The notes beneath the pieces were generated by a model. It was not told where the DNA came from, made no database searches, and worked only from the letters and a program-made list of their open reading frames with translations. Positions 31,030-42,639 of a stretch of DNA of 64,000 bases are shown here, one piece after another. Source of the stretch: Podocnemis expansa (lineage: Eukaryota; Chordata; Testudines; Podocnemididae); assembly GCA_007922195.1 (NCBI GenBank), contig ML681971.1:24285078-24349077 (forward strand), written 5' to 3'. The position numbers were made by a program, and so were the translations under genes. Numbering within the stretch: position 1 is the stretch's first letter; the number at the start of each line of letters is the position of its first letter.

Positions 31030-31400
31030 AGGGAATTAGTCCCTGGCCTCTGGGTCCCAGGTGGGGTGGGGTCAGGGGATTCTCCCAGGTCTTTGGGCCC
31101 CGGCTGCAGCTGTGGGCGTGCCAATAGGCATCCAGGCCCCGGGTGGGATGGGCAGGGGTGCCCCAAAATCTCTGGGGCCCATGTGAGACCAGTTGGGGTG
31201 CTCCCAGGTCTCTGGGGCCCAGGTGGGACTCGGGGCTACCCCTAGGCTTCTGGGCCCTTGGTGGGACTGGGGGTGCCCGTAGACCTCTGGGGCCCAGCTA
31301 GGATTAGCAGGGGTACCCCTGGGCTGGGGGCATTCCCCCCATGGCCTCTAGGTCCCAGCTGGGTCCATGAGTATCTCCCCAGTGCCTGCAGGGGGGAACC
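31030..31400 (+). repeat. GC-rich imperfect minisatellite
   Basis: Repeated TCTGGGGCCCAGGTGGGA-type units of roughly 55-60 bp with variable length. Open frames across it are artefacts. Confidence 0.65.
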
Positions 31401-32254
31401 CCCCATGGCCTAGGGGCCTCTGGGGCGGGGTGGCCTGGAAATGGAGCGCCTCACCTGAGTGCCAGGTGTGCCAAGGGATGTTCCTCAGCCTCTGTCCAGG
31501 CCAGGGTCAGTCCAGCAGAAGGCTGGTGAGCCAGGGACCATCCCTCAGCTGTGGGTCCCTAGGGATCAGGTTGGTGGCCAGGCTGCCCCCCACAGCTCAG
31601 GGGATGAGGCTCAGGTGCCAACCCAGAATCTCCTGCCCTCAGCCCATGGCCATATTGTCAGGGCTGGCCTAGCCTAGGGTCCCCTGCCCTCACCACATGC
31701 CCAGGTGGTGGAGCTGCCTGGTCTGACCACAGGGTCTCACATAGCAGTGGGGCTGGCCTGGCACAACTGTGGGGACTCCTCCCCTTGACTTGTTGCATCA
31801 GTTGTGAGGCTGGGGCAGCAGGTGGTCTGGGAGGGTAACCTCATCAACAGTGCTATTATTTGTAAAGGTGAACTCTGCTGAACACCACCATATGCTGTGC
31901 CTAGTATTTATCCTGTGCTTGAAATTGTTCTCTTGTGTGAGAGATTGTTCTATATTAAGCAGGAAGTGACTGGAGGTGTGGGGCAGGGACAGATAATATG
32001 AAGGGTCAGAGATAATTAATTGTGTTTACCTTTAAAGTACATGTTAATTAATGTTGGATATATATCCTTTAGTGTCATAAGTGAAATAATTCTGTAACCC
32101 TGAGACAAGACTCTATATTGCCAGTTTGGCATTCCTGCTTAAACACTGAACTTCATTTTGCATACTTGGTGAAACCTGGTTTAGGCATATGCTGTGTATG
32201 TTCATTTAAATGTGTGAATGGGCCAGTCTCAATTGCCAGCCTGTCTTGATTGAT

Positions 32255-32383
32255 TGACCACAATTTTAAAAGGGATAGCCGTGTTAGTCTAGTCCAGTGA
32301 AGAAACAACAAGGAGTTGTGGGGCACTTTAAGACAATCTGTTAGTCTTAAAGTGCCACACAACTCCTTGTTGTTTGACCACAA
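32255..32383. repeat. Palindrome of Penelope-like termini
   Basis: Arms at about 32303-32336 and 32341-32375 (AACAACAAGGAGTTGTG and its complement) after a GATAGCCGTGTTAGTCTAG end. Confidence 0.8.
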
Positions 32384-32448
32384 TTACCATCTAACTAGCT
32401 GAATGATGCAGATATCTCTGATTCAAGGAGCCACCCCTACATTGTAGC

Positions 32449-33628
32449 CAGAGGCGACCTTAGGCAATTGGGAGCCCTAATCCAAGACCCATTGTGGGGC
32501 CCACTATTGGCCCCCACTGCTACCTTCCCCCCTGTGGTTCCAGTCCCCCCTGCACCCTTAACTGCCACATATCACCCCCCAGGATTTGTTGTTTGTTTTG
32601 CCGAACCGAACTAATATGATTATCCCTCTGGAACTTGTAAATTATTCTTGGCTATGGTATTTTTAAAGATCTTACCATCATGAAGCTTGTAAGTTGATCA
32701 TCATTCACTTAACATAAAGCAGCTAATGCTGAACTACAAAGTTGAAGTGAATGTTTTAATTTTTTTTAAAAAGTGTGAGCATTAATTAATAAATAAGAAG
32801 TGGTAACATTAACGATGGCTCAAAAATAACTAAAATACCACATTTAAAATTTTGGCAGTCAAATCTTACAAATTTTTCATATGGGCTTGGGCTTATGTGC
32901 AATAGAGATATTTAATACAAATAATTATAATAAAAAATAAGTGAAAAGGAGGTTTCTAGTGTGTAGCTATAAAAGAAAAACACCAAATTTCAATGAAATT
33001 CTCTGAAGTACTCAAGTTTATAAGACTCTGACCCTCTCAAAATATTAGTTAAGTACAAAGGAAGCTAAAAAATTACTTATCAAAAGAAAGACATACTGCA
33101 CAGACATCACACACAGATGTAATGATTGCCAAAGGAAAGCACTGTATTTAGATATAGCAGCCTATATGGACCTACCTGGTAACCTGAGCTAAAAAAAGTC
33201 AAAGTTAAAATTGCCACAAAGTCAAAGGAAAATACAAAAGTACAGGTAAAAAAAGAAAAGAAAAGGGCAGTATTTCACAAAATTAAAAAATGGCACAATA
33301 AATGGCCATACTGAGGAATTAAAAGCTGAGGCCACTGTAAAAGTTCCTGTCATTGTAATGTCTCTATTGCTTGCTCCTTCTTTGTTAGCATGTCAATGTG
33401 AAGGTGAGAGGCAGAGAATGGTGAAATCTGCATTTCAGATGAAGCACAGATCTTAGTGATAGCTTGCCTTGAGGAACCAAGAGTGAAAAGTGCTTAGGCT
33501 TCCAGTCTTAGGAGCTCTGCTATACGGGAAAAATTTCTATATTTTTCTATGTTTTCATTTCTGTCTACCAGATTGAAGACGGGGCCCCAGGCAGCCACCT
33601 GCTTTGCCTACCCTAAAAACCACCACTG
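32449..33628 (-). mobile_element. hAT-like repeat C (reverse copy, complete)
   Basis: 1180 bp. Ends CAGAGGCGACC and, inverted, CAGTGGTGGTTTTTAGGGTA. Flanks ATTGTAGC and ACTGTGGC agree at six of eight bases, consistent with an aged hAT duplication. Nested in the 4.8-kb composite. Non-coding. Confidence 0.65.
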
Positions 33629-33859
33629 ACTGTGGCTACAGAAGACTGAGCAAATATTAGCAGACTGGGCCTGGGGAAAAAGTTCCTGAGATCTGAGAGT
33701 TCTGTTGGGAGATCATGAGTGAGGCTTGACCTACCAATAATGTTGCTACTTAATATCACTATTTATTCTGCTCTTCAGTTTTGCCCTCCTATGAATGCAC
33801 AACATAAGTACACATCAGGCAGCATGCCACAAAGTTAACCATTCTTTTACTGAAAAGTT

Positions 33860-34060
33860 CTAGGGGGAGTAGCTATGTTAGTCTAATCCAGTAAAAATAG
33901 CAAAGTGTCCTGTCGTACTTTTCTAGAGTAACACATTTATCTATCACACAAGCGAAATCCTATTTGGAAACCATTTTCAAGTTTCAGACAAAGTGGGATT
34001 TCACCCACAAAAGCTCTAGCAATAAACAAACTTGTTAGTTTTTGAATGTGCCTTTCTTGT
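33860..34060 (+). mobile_element. Penelope-like terminal repeat
   Basis: GGGGGAGTAGCTATGTTAGT, a hammerhead-like relic at 33983-34014 (CAGACAA, GTGGG/CCCAC, then AAAAGC) and AACTTGTTAGTTTTTGAATG. Degenerate. Confidence 0.6.
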
Positions 34061-35517
34061 TTTACAGTTGTTGTACTTCATTGTGAATTCCTGTAATGTT
34101 GTCTGTCTTGCATTGGATAGTGTGATCCCAGTGATGCTGTATTTTTGGTTTGGACTCGCTCTTTCCTGTAAGAGTGGGCTTACTTAGTTTTTGCTGCTAA
34201 ATCCTCTCTGCTTTGTTTCCCCAGAAGGGGGATTGGGAGTCTGGCAGGAGCTAAGGGCAGGGTGGAAGAAATACTGCAGGAGGCTTCTCTGCTTTCTTCT
34301 CCGTTCACTTTGTTGTCCTCTCTTTGGCTATTTGCTGGGGAGGCAGAAGGCAGGCAGCCGGGCTGGCTGGCTGGGTCAGCCAGTTTGGTCTGACCCTGCT
34401 TATAGCACTGCACTGGCAGCCCTAGCCAGCCTGCCTGCTTGCCTCATCAGCTCTCCAACTTCCCCTACCTGGGTTGCATACACCTAGACTCTGGGAGGGT
34501 CAGAGCCTTTTTAAATTTCCTGCCCTGTGTTATAAGTAGCCCAGCATGGCAAATTGCAGCTGCTGTGCTACCATTCTTCCACTCCCCTGCTCCACAATCT
34601 CATGCTGCCACTCAAAGTGGAGGGCAAGCATTACAGCAAAGTTCAGGAGAGGCATGGGCTCTATTTTAAAAGCTTGAGAACTGCAGTGATAGGTGTCTTC
34701 AGCGTGGGTCAGCAGGGTGTCATCTCTCATCTGGGCTCCTAGATGCCATCCACTTCTCTAGTACCTGGAGACCCTAAACAAGTTGACTGGAAGTCCCAGG
34801 GTTGGTCTCATCCACCACCCTCCCTCCCAATCCTATTTTCTGATCTCCCTGACTCCTGATGTTTAGCAACAGAAACCTATAGGAGATAGGGAAAGATATG
34901 CCTTGTCAGAGGAGGAGAATCTTTATATGTCCTCCTTAGATGGTTTGTGAGTTTTTAAGAGGATATTGCCAGCACCTTGATTCATTTGTAGGGAATACTG
35001 GAGGAGAATGATTGCATTAAAACTAAAATGAGCAGAGGGGTTATGAAGGAGGAGTTGTGTCACAGCATGGCATGGGGCCTCTGTGTGGTGGGAGAGTGGT
35101 ACAGAGGCTAAACACTCTGGACCAGGATAATCGATGGACATCGACATGGTCAGACTGCATTGGTGCCCAGACAGCTGCTGGCTAGAAACTGACAGCTTCA
35201 ATTTTCATCATCAGCTGGCATGGCTCCAGGGACTATATTTCCTTTCAGAAACATCACATTTCCATGTTTCCAAAATTTCTATTTCATGTGGAACTTCCCC
35301 ACTTCAAAATATTTCATGTGAATTCCAGTTTCAAGTGGGGCCCAGGATAGGGATAGGGCCTGTTGGGTCATGGGGGTGGGGTGGGGGGAGAGGGTGTCTG
35401 TTGTGGGTGTGGCCTGTTGGGGGCAGACCCATGACAGGGGCAGGGTCTAGCACAGGTGAAGCCTGTGGGCCTGTGCCCCCGGTCTTTTTGCTATCCAGCA
35501 ACGCCCCTGCTGACAGG

Positions 35518-36540
35518 GACCCCAGCAACTCTCCGCTCCTCATTCCCTGCCAAGCACTGCTCAGGGAAAGAAAAGCAGAACTTGGGAAAGGGAAAGGAGA
35601 ACAGAGTCAGAGAGAGAGGACAGAAACCCTGGCAGTTCTGCACTGGTCACAGGTTTTGGCCTTGTGCATCTTTGTACCAGAAACATTGATGGGTATCAAT
35701 TTCTACAAGAGTTTTTGTCACTAAGGTCAGGGGAAGAACAGGGGTGTTGACGTTAGGGAGGTGGGAAGAGAACATAACGGAGGGGATGTCCAGGTCAGGA
35801 AGTAGCTGGGTCCCATCGACCCAGCCTCACTTCTCCTTTGCCCCTTCACCCTCCCAGAACTGCCACAGTTTGTCCTGTGTTTGTCCCCATGTTCTCCTCA
35901 CCCCCATTCAGCACTGCTCTCCTTCCCCTGGATTCCCCTTGCCCTCAGGCATAGGTTTCCTCCCCCCACCACACCAGACTGAGCACTATGCCAGCTCAGA
36001 TCACCCCCCCCCTTCACCCCACACCACATAGCACTTTGCTCGCTCAGCTTTCCAGGCTCTTGTGCCAATACTCCACAAGCCAGATGAAAGCCCTTGGCAA
36101 GATGGAGTCTGGCCCCTGGCTGCAGGTTAGACAAACCTGAACAAGAAAATAACTAACCAGCAGCATCACTGCCCTGGGGAAAAACCTGGGGCACAGGCAT
36201 GAGCCCTGTCCCCTGCGGCCTGATTCTCTGCCTGGCCATGATCCAGCCTTGGGCTCCTGCCACCGCCAGCCTGGCCCTGATCCCCAGCCGGGGATGGGGA
36301 CAGCAGAGGTGGACCCCGCTGCAGGCGGCATGGCCTGAATTCCTGGCCAGGGACCATGCTGGGAGTGGCAGTGCCGCCACAGTGGGCATAGGCAGGAGCC
36401 GCAACCAGTGGCAGGGCCCTAGATCTCCAGCCAGGGGCGGGGACAGGAAAGGCAGGGGCTCCCCTGGACATTTGGGGCACTGGCGCTGGGACTCGGGGCA
36501 TATGCCCTGTGTGCTAGGTGCCAGTGACTCCTCTGTAACT
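35518..36540. other. GC-rich intergenic DNA with repeat end
   Basis: GGGGCATATGCCC and a CTAGGTGCCAGTGACTCCTCTG-like end at 36495-36535 resemble the termini of the 4.8-kb composite. Overlapping open frames on both strands at 36044-36633 have no domain. Confidence 0.4.
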
Positions 36541-39500
36541 AATAGAAAACAGTGGTGTGTCCTGAGTAGTTCTAATGATTATTACAGTTTATACTGTGCA
36601 TTCATGGACCTGAAACACATGCTAGTTTTATGAAACTTCATTGCTAGTTTTTACACATGGAGAATTATGTAAGTGTTCTCCATCTCACTTGGACTCTGCT
36701 CCTATAAAATATATCACATTGAAAAATAACTATAACACCACCTACAAAAAAGTCAATATTGCTCAGGTGTTATGAGCACAAGATTGTGGTTTAAAATGTT
36801 TGGGTGACCTTAGAAAATAGAGATTATAAAAATTCACTGCTCATTGGTGTATTTTTCCCATGGGAGAACATCTTAATTTGAATAAATCACAATGGGTTTG
36901 TTTTGCTTATCAGAGGAGATTTGTTTGCTACATAGCGATATTTTTAAATTAGGTGTTAAAATTTAGAATGGAAGAGTCAGGTAATGTGACATGAAAGCTC
37001 TTACTTTTGCTAGCTGTGTTTTCACAGTTTTGATACTAACATAAGAAAACAGATCCCGCCTTCATCATGGTGTACTCCTCCCCAGAGACTATGAAAATAC
37101 CAAGACACTGAAATTGGTTTCAAAAGCTGTTAATATGCAACTATGTTCCATGAAAAGCAGTAATCAACAGGGCAAAAAGTTTTTCAATTCTTCATCTTTA
37201 TGTGATCGCATTAATTTGATCATGACTGTCCCAAAGGCTGACAGGAAGAGAAACAACAACACTTACATGAAAGGTGTGTACGTTGTGAATCAAAAAGATA
37301 ATAAAAATAAGTGGGATGACAGTTACAGTTATATAGTAAACTATGAAATACATGTAATCTTAATAAGCATCTAAATTTTGATGGTCTAATGTAGTTATTC
37401 TGACCTCATGAAAACCATGAGAAAAGTGAAGTTTGGGATTATGAAATGGCTCCAGATGACAATGTTAATAACTGTTAACCAATTTTTTTTTTTTATTTAT
37501 GCACCAGTGATATTAAGTCAGTGCTCCAAGTAAAAAGAGGTACACCCAGTATGATTGCCGGGCACTCGGTTTTAGATATTTGTAAGCCTCCTGAAACATA
37601 CAGACACTACCCATGCATTTGCTATAGACCCTTTCCTCTTGCTATAGTTTATTCTCTAACATGTTACTCCATTTCACACTTCTTATACATATAAGTTCTT
37701 AGTTAAGATTACAAGTGGGACAACAATGGATGTATTTTTTCATAAACATATCATAAACAAAAGACCAGAACTCTACCTGTGTCTGTATTCTCTTTGGTAT
37801 AAAGTTCAGTTCCACAGTTTGTGCACACACTGTAACGCACCTTGCTCTGTTACCTTTACAGCATCTTTTCGTTCTATGTTTGTACAGATGCCAGTACAAC
37901 AGGGTCCAGGTCAATGACTAGGGCTTCTAGGTGATACAAATAAATTAATACTAGTAATAATTTCTTTCAGCTAGATCAATAAAAGTTGGTTAGTTTGTTG
38001 AAATTGTGTTTAGTCATTTTATAGTTCTCATTCACAAATCTAAGTTATGGTCTGAATCTGATTTAATAGTGTCCCTGTAATTATGTCTTAAAAGTAATAG
38101 TTAGATAAGCTTATCAGCCAACACTGATTTCTTCATGTTCCACTTAGCTATTTTTCTCTTAGGGTCTAATGTCTTTGTATAGATAAAAACCCTTTCATAC
38201 TAAAATACAAAGACTAGAAACATCAGTTCATATATTAACATCTGACTCCAAGATAAAACAAACAAAACAAAAAAATCTGCTCAGTCCAAACAATGGCATT
38301 TTTCACTTCCCAACATTACTTTAGAAAATTGAGGTTCCATGTCTCCATTTTATTTACTTGTTTTGTAAGTTAATATAGTCCACTGGGCATTCAATAATTA
38401 AAAAAGGCAGCACTTTCACAACAGCAACCCAGAAACATTATATTTGAAAGAAAAACCAGAAATGTCAAAGATATTTATAGCTGATACATTTTTTGCCAAA
38501 TAATAAACTTTTAAATAATAAATGTTGCTTGTTTCTAGTTTTCACCCATATAAAACCCTTTAAGAAACACTAAACAAGAGGGAGGCTTATCTCAACCAAC
38601 CAAATGGAATAATTTTCTGAGATTTGTTTAGGTTTTCATTTTCACAAGAATTCTAAATCAACCAGCATGAGTGCTTGTATGTTATACATTTCTTGCTTCT
38701 TACTAGATGCAGAGAAACAAAAACTGACATTAACAAATGCTGATGCTATGACAGCTGTGCACGTAGTTCACCAGCTCTCTCAGGACATTTTCTGGAAGAA
38801 ACATATACAGTAAACAAATCTAATGTAAATAGATGCAATTAACACTAGATTTGCTGTGCCACATTGCAGTTTTCTATATCCTCTATAGGCTGGTCCTTGA
38901 GAGTAGTTTCACATCTAAGACTTCCAAAGCACATGCTGTTATCACTTTCATCAGCTCTGCCAACCTGGATGAAAGCAGACTGAGAATCTTCGTGAAATTC
39001 ATGGACGGTGAGGATATTCAAATACAAACCTTGCAGCATCTGCAAGCAACAGAGCTGAGATTAACTCAGTACCTAACTCACTTTTATTTTGAAAAGTGGG
39101 GCAGAGCTGAATAAATTTCTTCTTTTAGCAATAAGAGCATTAATATCAACCTCAGAAGGAAGTAAGGCATAAACAACAGATCGACTGAGTTCCATACTTA
39201 GATCTCTCCAGCCAAATAATAAGTGTTAAAGCCATTAAATACCAGAGGTAGCTGCATTTCATTATTAGTGAATAGTCCCTGAATATTTGTAGAAGCCCCT
39301 TTGGAAGTCTTTAGAATAAAAATTAATGTTGCAATATTACTATTATTAAAAAAGCACTACATAAATTCACATACAAATCCTTGACAAAGCTCATGACTTT
39401 GAAATGAATTTTTGGACTACTAATAATATTAGAAGTAAAAAAAAAGACAATTATGTAAATTCAAAGTGGAATTGATTGTGGCTTCTATGCTGCACTTTAA

Positions 39501-40375
39501 ACAAAAGCACCATGATTTTTTTTTTATTATTCTGGATCAACAAAATTAATGTTTATCTTGAGTACTATGGAATTATCTCACATCTGAAGAATGTACTGAA
39601 TGTTCTGAAAACATATTGTTAGATGGTAGAGTGGATTACACTGTGCAAACCTCATCTTTTAATAAACCATGGAAGTGCAAATTGCCAAATATTGATCTGT
39701 TGTCTGAATCAACCATCTGGTAAAGGAACACCTTCATCAAAAGGACTTACTTTCCTATATTACTATCAGGAGTTTTTCCGTTCAGGAAACCAAAAACTAA
39801 TATTTTTTGTAATACTTTATTCTGCACTATGAAAGCTTAACATAATTTCTTGCAGTCATCAAGTTTATTTTAGTGTATTAGCAACAAACCATTACTCTTT
39901 TTCCTAAAATAATCTTAGATATGATATAAAAGTTTTATCTTCACAAAGAATAAGAAAGATGTGATTTACTATGTGATTAATTTGGTTGCTAAAAATGGAC
40001 CCATAGATATTCAGGGGTCAAGTTTTCTATACAAGTTTTGAGTGGAAGTGCCATACCTCTAAAAATAAAAATTGATAAACATTGTTTAGTTTCCAAACAT
40101 TAGAATTGAGAAATTCTGGGAAACTGGAAGAATGAATGTTTACCTACCTCAGTATTTTGTGATTCTAGTATGAAAGGCAGTATAATGTGTCAAGTAGTAG
40201 TAATGGGATTTGTGTACACATAACGATAATTTCAAGCTTTAGGACTTGCTTTCTCTCTACACAATTTCCCCCCTGAATTTTCACTTTAAGTTCTACAGAG
40301 AAAATTAGTTAAACAACATTTTGGTGCCTTCAATCTGCAAATAAGTTGGAATGCCTCACAAACAGCATTATCTAG
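36541..40375. other. AT-rich, repeat-poor DNA
   Basis: The largest stretch here without a clear mobile element. No complete gene. Possible exon-like pieces on the minus strand (38730-39045) are described under findings. A plus-strand open stretch at about 37085-37374 (65-95 codons) has no recognised domain. Confidence 0.55.
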
Positions 40376-40770
40376 CAGAGTGGTTTTTAAACTACAAGTT
40401 GGTTCCCAGTACTGGGTCACAGACCCTGAGGTACTGCGTCATGGCACCTGCTGCTGCTGCCACCAAAAGCCAAGAATGCATTGGTCAAAGATAAGGTTGT
40501 TGGGTTGCAGACAATGTTCCCTCTAATTACTTATAGACTGTGTGCACAAACAATTTCTTTGTGTGTGCAAAAACATTTCTTTGTGAGCACCAATATTAGC
40601 ACTATTGAATTTTTTTGTGTGCACTTTAATTTGTTGTGTGTACAGGTTTCATGACCTGTGTGTGCATGCACACGCGCACAGCTTAGAGGGAACAGTGGTT
40701 GCAGATGTAAATGATTTTCTTCCATGGGGTCTGACCCTGCCAGCAGGTTCGAAAATTTGAGGATCTTGGG
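40376..40770 (+). mobile_element. hAT-like element, left part
   Basis: Starts CAGAGTGGTTTTTAAACT; GGTCTGACCCTGCCAGCAGG is near 40728-40747. A matching right end, GTTGGAAAAGCACTG, is at about 42616-42630. Interrupted by a MITE and a GC-rich insertion. No target duplication found. Confidence 0.5.
40512..40697. mobile_element. 186-bp hAT-like MITE
   Basis: Ends CAATGTTCCCTCTAA and TTAGAGGGAACAGTG form 15-bp inverted repeats with one mismatch, and GTTGCAGA flanks both sides exactly (40504-40511, 40698-40705). Interior is rich in TGTGTGCA. Non-coding. Confidence 0.92.
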
Positions 40771-42595
40771 GGGCAACCACTGCACCCGTGGGGTACGGGG
40801 TGGATTTGGGGTACACTATTAAAATGAGTATAGGGTAAGGTGAGCAGTGGTTGGTGTATGTCGTGTTTGTCACAGTGGTTTCTGTAAAGTGTTGGGGGGT
40901 ACCTAACTTTCGGGAGTGGGGACAGGTTGGGGAACAATGGGGTTCTTCAACTAACCTACTAACACTATAGCCCTACTCACTATAACCTAAAGGCTACTTT
41001 AATACACTATAGGAAAAAGGGGGGGGTACAATGCAAATTAATATGCGGCAGTGGCAGAGAAGATAAGTAACAGGGAAGCTGGGGCCTGAAGAGGAGTGAA
41101 GGCAAGTGGGGGGGGTGTCGAAAGGCAGCGGGGTGAGGAGGTGCTTGGGGGTTGGGGTAAGGGGACAGAGGCAGGAGAAGGGCTGTAGGTGCATGGGAGT
41201 GTGGGCAATGGGGAGAAGCAGGAGGGGCTGAGAGGGGATTCAGGGGTTTGTGAGGGAGGCAAAGGAGGGAAAAATGGTAGGGAAGGCAGAAGGGGTTCGG
41301 GGGACGTGGCGGCTGGCGGGCAGAGGCAGCCCGCAGCAGCGGCAGGGGAAAAGGGGAGTGGGGCAGCTGCAGAAATGCAGTGGCAGTGGCAGAGAGCCTG
41401 CAGGGAGCTGCGGAAAAGTGGCGGAGCTACGGGGCAGCTGGCGGGGAGCCGCAGAAAGGCAGCAGAGCCGCAGGGGAGCCGATGGGCGGCCGCGGGAAAA
41501 GCGGCGGCTGGCGAGGGCAGTTGGCGGGGGCTGCCGGGGATCGGGGAAAGTGGTGGGGACCAAGCGGCCACAAAAAGCGGCGGAGAGGTGGCAGGTGGGA
41601 GTTCGGGGCCGCTGCAGGCGGTGGCGGGTTGCGGGGAACTGGCAGCGGCGGCGAGAGCAGCTCGGGAGCCGGGAGCCACAGGGACAGAAGGAAAGTTGAG
41701 GCGCACGGGGGATCCCAGAAACGAAGAGGGAACAAGGAAAGTTAAAGAGAAAAAGGTTTATTTAAGTCGGGGAGGTTACAGAGGGGAGGGCAAAGGCAAC
41801 TTAACCAAACAATTCTAAAGGCTACCAACTAAAGGAAACAATCTTAACAGCTAACTTAAGACTTCTACGGCTACCAATTAACTTTATACAATGTTGCAAA
41901 ACACAATACTCTTAAAGCAAGTTCAAACAACCCAGAAGGAAAAGAGATACACTGGGTGATACAAAGTAGCAAGAAGCAATTACAGACACGGGGAGCTCCT
42001 AACACAAACTGGAGCTGCAAGCAAACAGAAAGGTACACACGCAAGCCTGTAAAGCTGGGGAAAGCAGTTTTAAAGCAGCCCTAAAGAAATAGAATAACTT
42101 TTTTCTTAGAGAAAGGTTGCAGGGCAGACTCTTACCACTCCTAGCAGCAAGGGTAACAGCATTACAGGCTGGAGGAGACTCGTAATCAGCCGGCAGTAAC
42201 TCGTGGGGGTAACTCGTGGATACGCTCTAGGGGGAACTCGTGAGCGGAGGAGGCAGCTTCTGGTTGATCAGGCCAGGAGAGATGTTGAAAACTGTCCTGC
42301 CTGAGCACCCCAGAACCTCAGCTTTTAAAGACTATTTCCCGCCTTTCCCTGATTACAGGGAATGTGGGGAACAATGGGGGTATGAGTCATGCCCTGCAGA
42401 ACCTTGCAGTTAGGCAGAGCCCACCTACACCAAGCCCTGCAAGACAGTGGGCCCCCAGGGTGGTAACAGCCATCCAGTTGAGTTCAAGGGGGCCATCTAG
42501 TTAAGGTGAAGGAGCCATTGTTCACTTCACACGTTCTACGTACTTTAATGATGGCCCGGGAGGGGCGGCCATCAAAGTAACAGTTATGAGTCACA
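40771..42595. other. GC-rich insertion, unclassified (LTR-like?)
   Basis: 41040-41710 is very purine-rich and GC-rich on the + strand, giving long frames on both strands (up to 222 codons) that are low-complexity and not credible as proteins. GGGGAACAATGGGG occurs near both ends (40930 and 42369). It separates the halves of a hAT-like element. It may be a solo LTR, but termini were not identified. Confidence 0.35.
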
Positions 42596-42639
42596 GACAG
42601 GGTCCTGAGAAAAAAGTTGGAAAAGCACTGCCATAAAGC

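Larger units (their letters stand above)
30667..35509. mobile_element. 4.8-kb hAT-type composite with perfect 8-bp TSD
   Basis: Ends CAGTGGCGTCGCTGG (30667-30681) and, inverted, CAGGGGCGTTGCTGG (35495-35509), 13 of 15 identical. CTGACAGG flanks both sides (30659-30666 and 35510-35517). Inside are a GC-rich minisatellite, a palindromic Penelope pair, an inverted copy of repeat C and Penelope relics. No transposase frame was seen, so it is non-autonomous; most of its length comes from nested insertions. Confidence 0.75.

Noticed and set aside
18495..33628. One large inverted duplication spanning 18.5-33.6 kb
   Set aside because: The order of inverted blocks is not mirrored (B maps to 27.8-28.5 kb but C, to its right, maps to 32.4-33.6 kb). 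Independent repeat copies explain it better.
36044..36633. Host gene in overlapping frames
   Set aside because: Four frames on both strands are open at once in GC-rich DNA with no domain.
41038..41818. Proteins of 150-220 residues on both strands
   Set aside because: Low-complexity Ala/Gly/Arg or Pro/Ser composition mirrored on the two strands of a GC-rich insertion.
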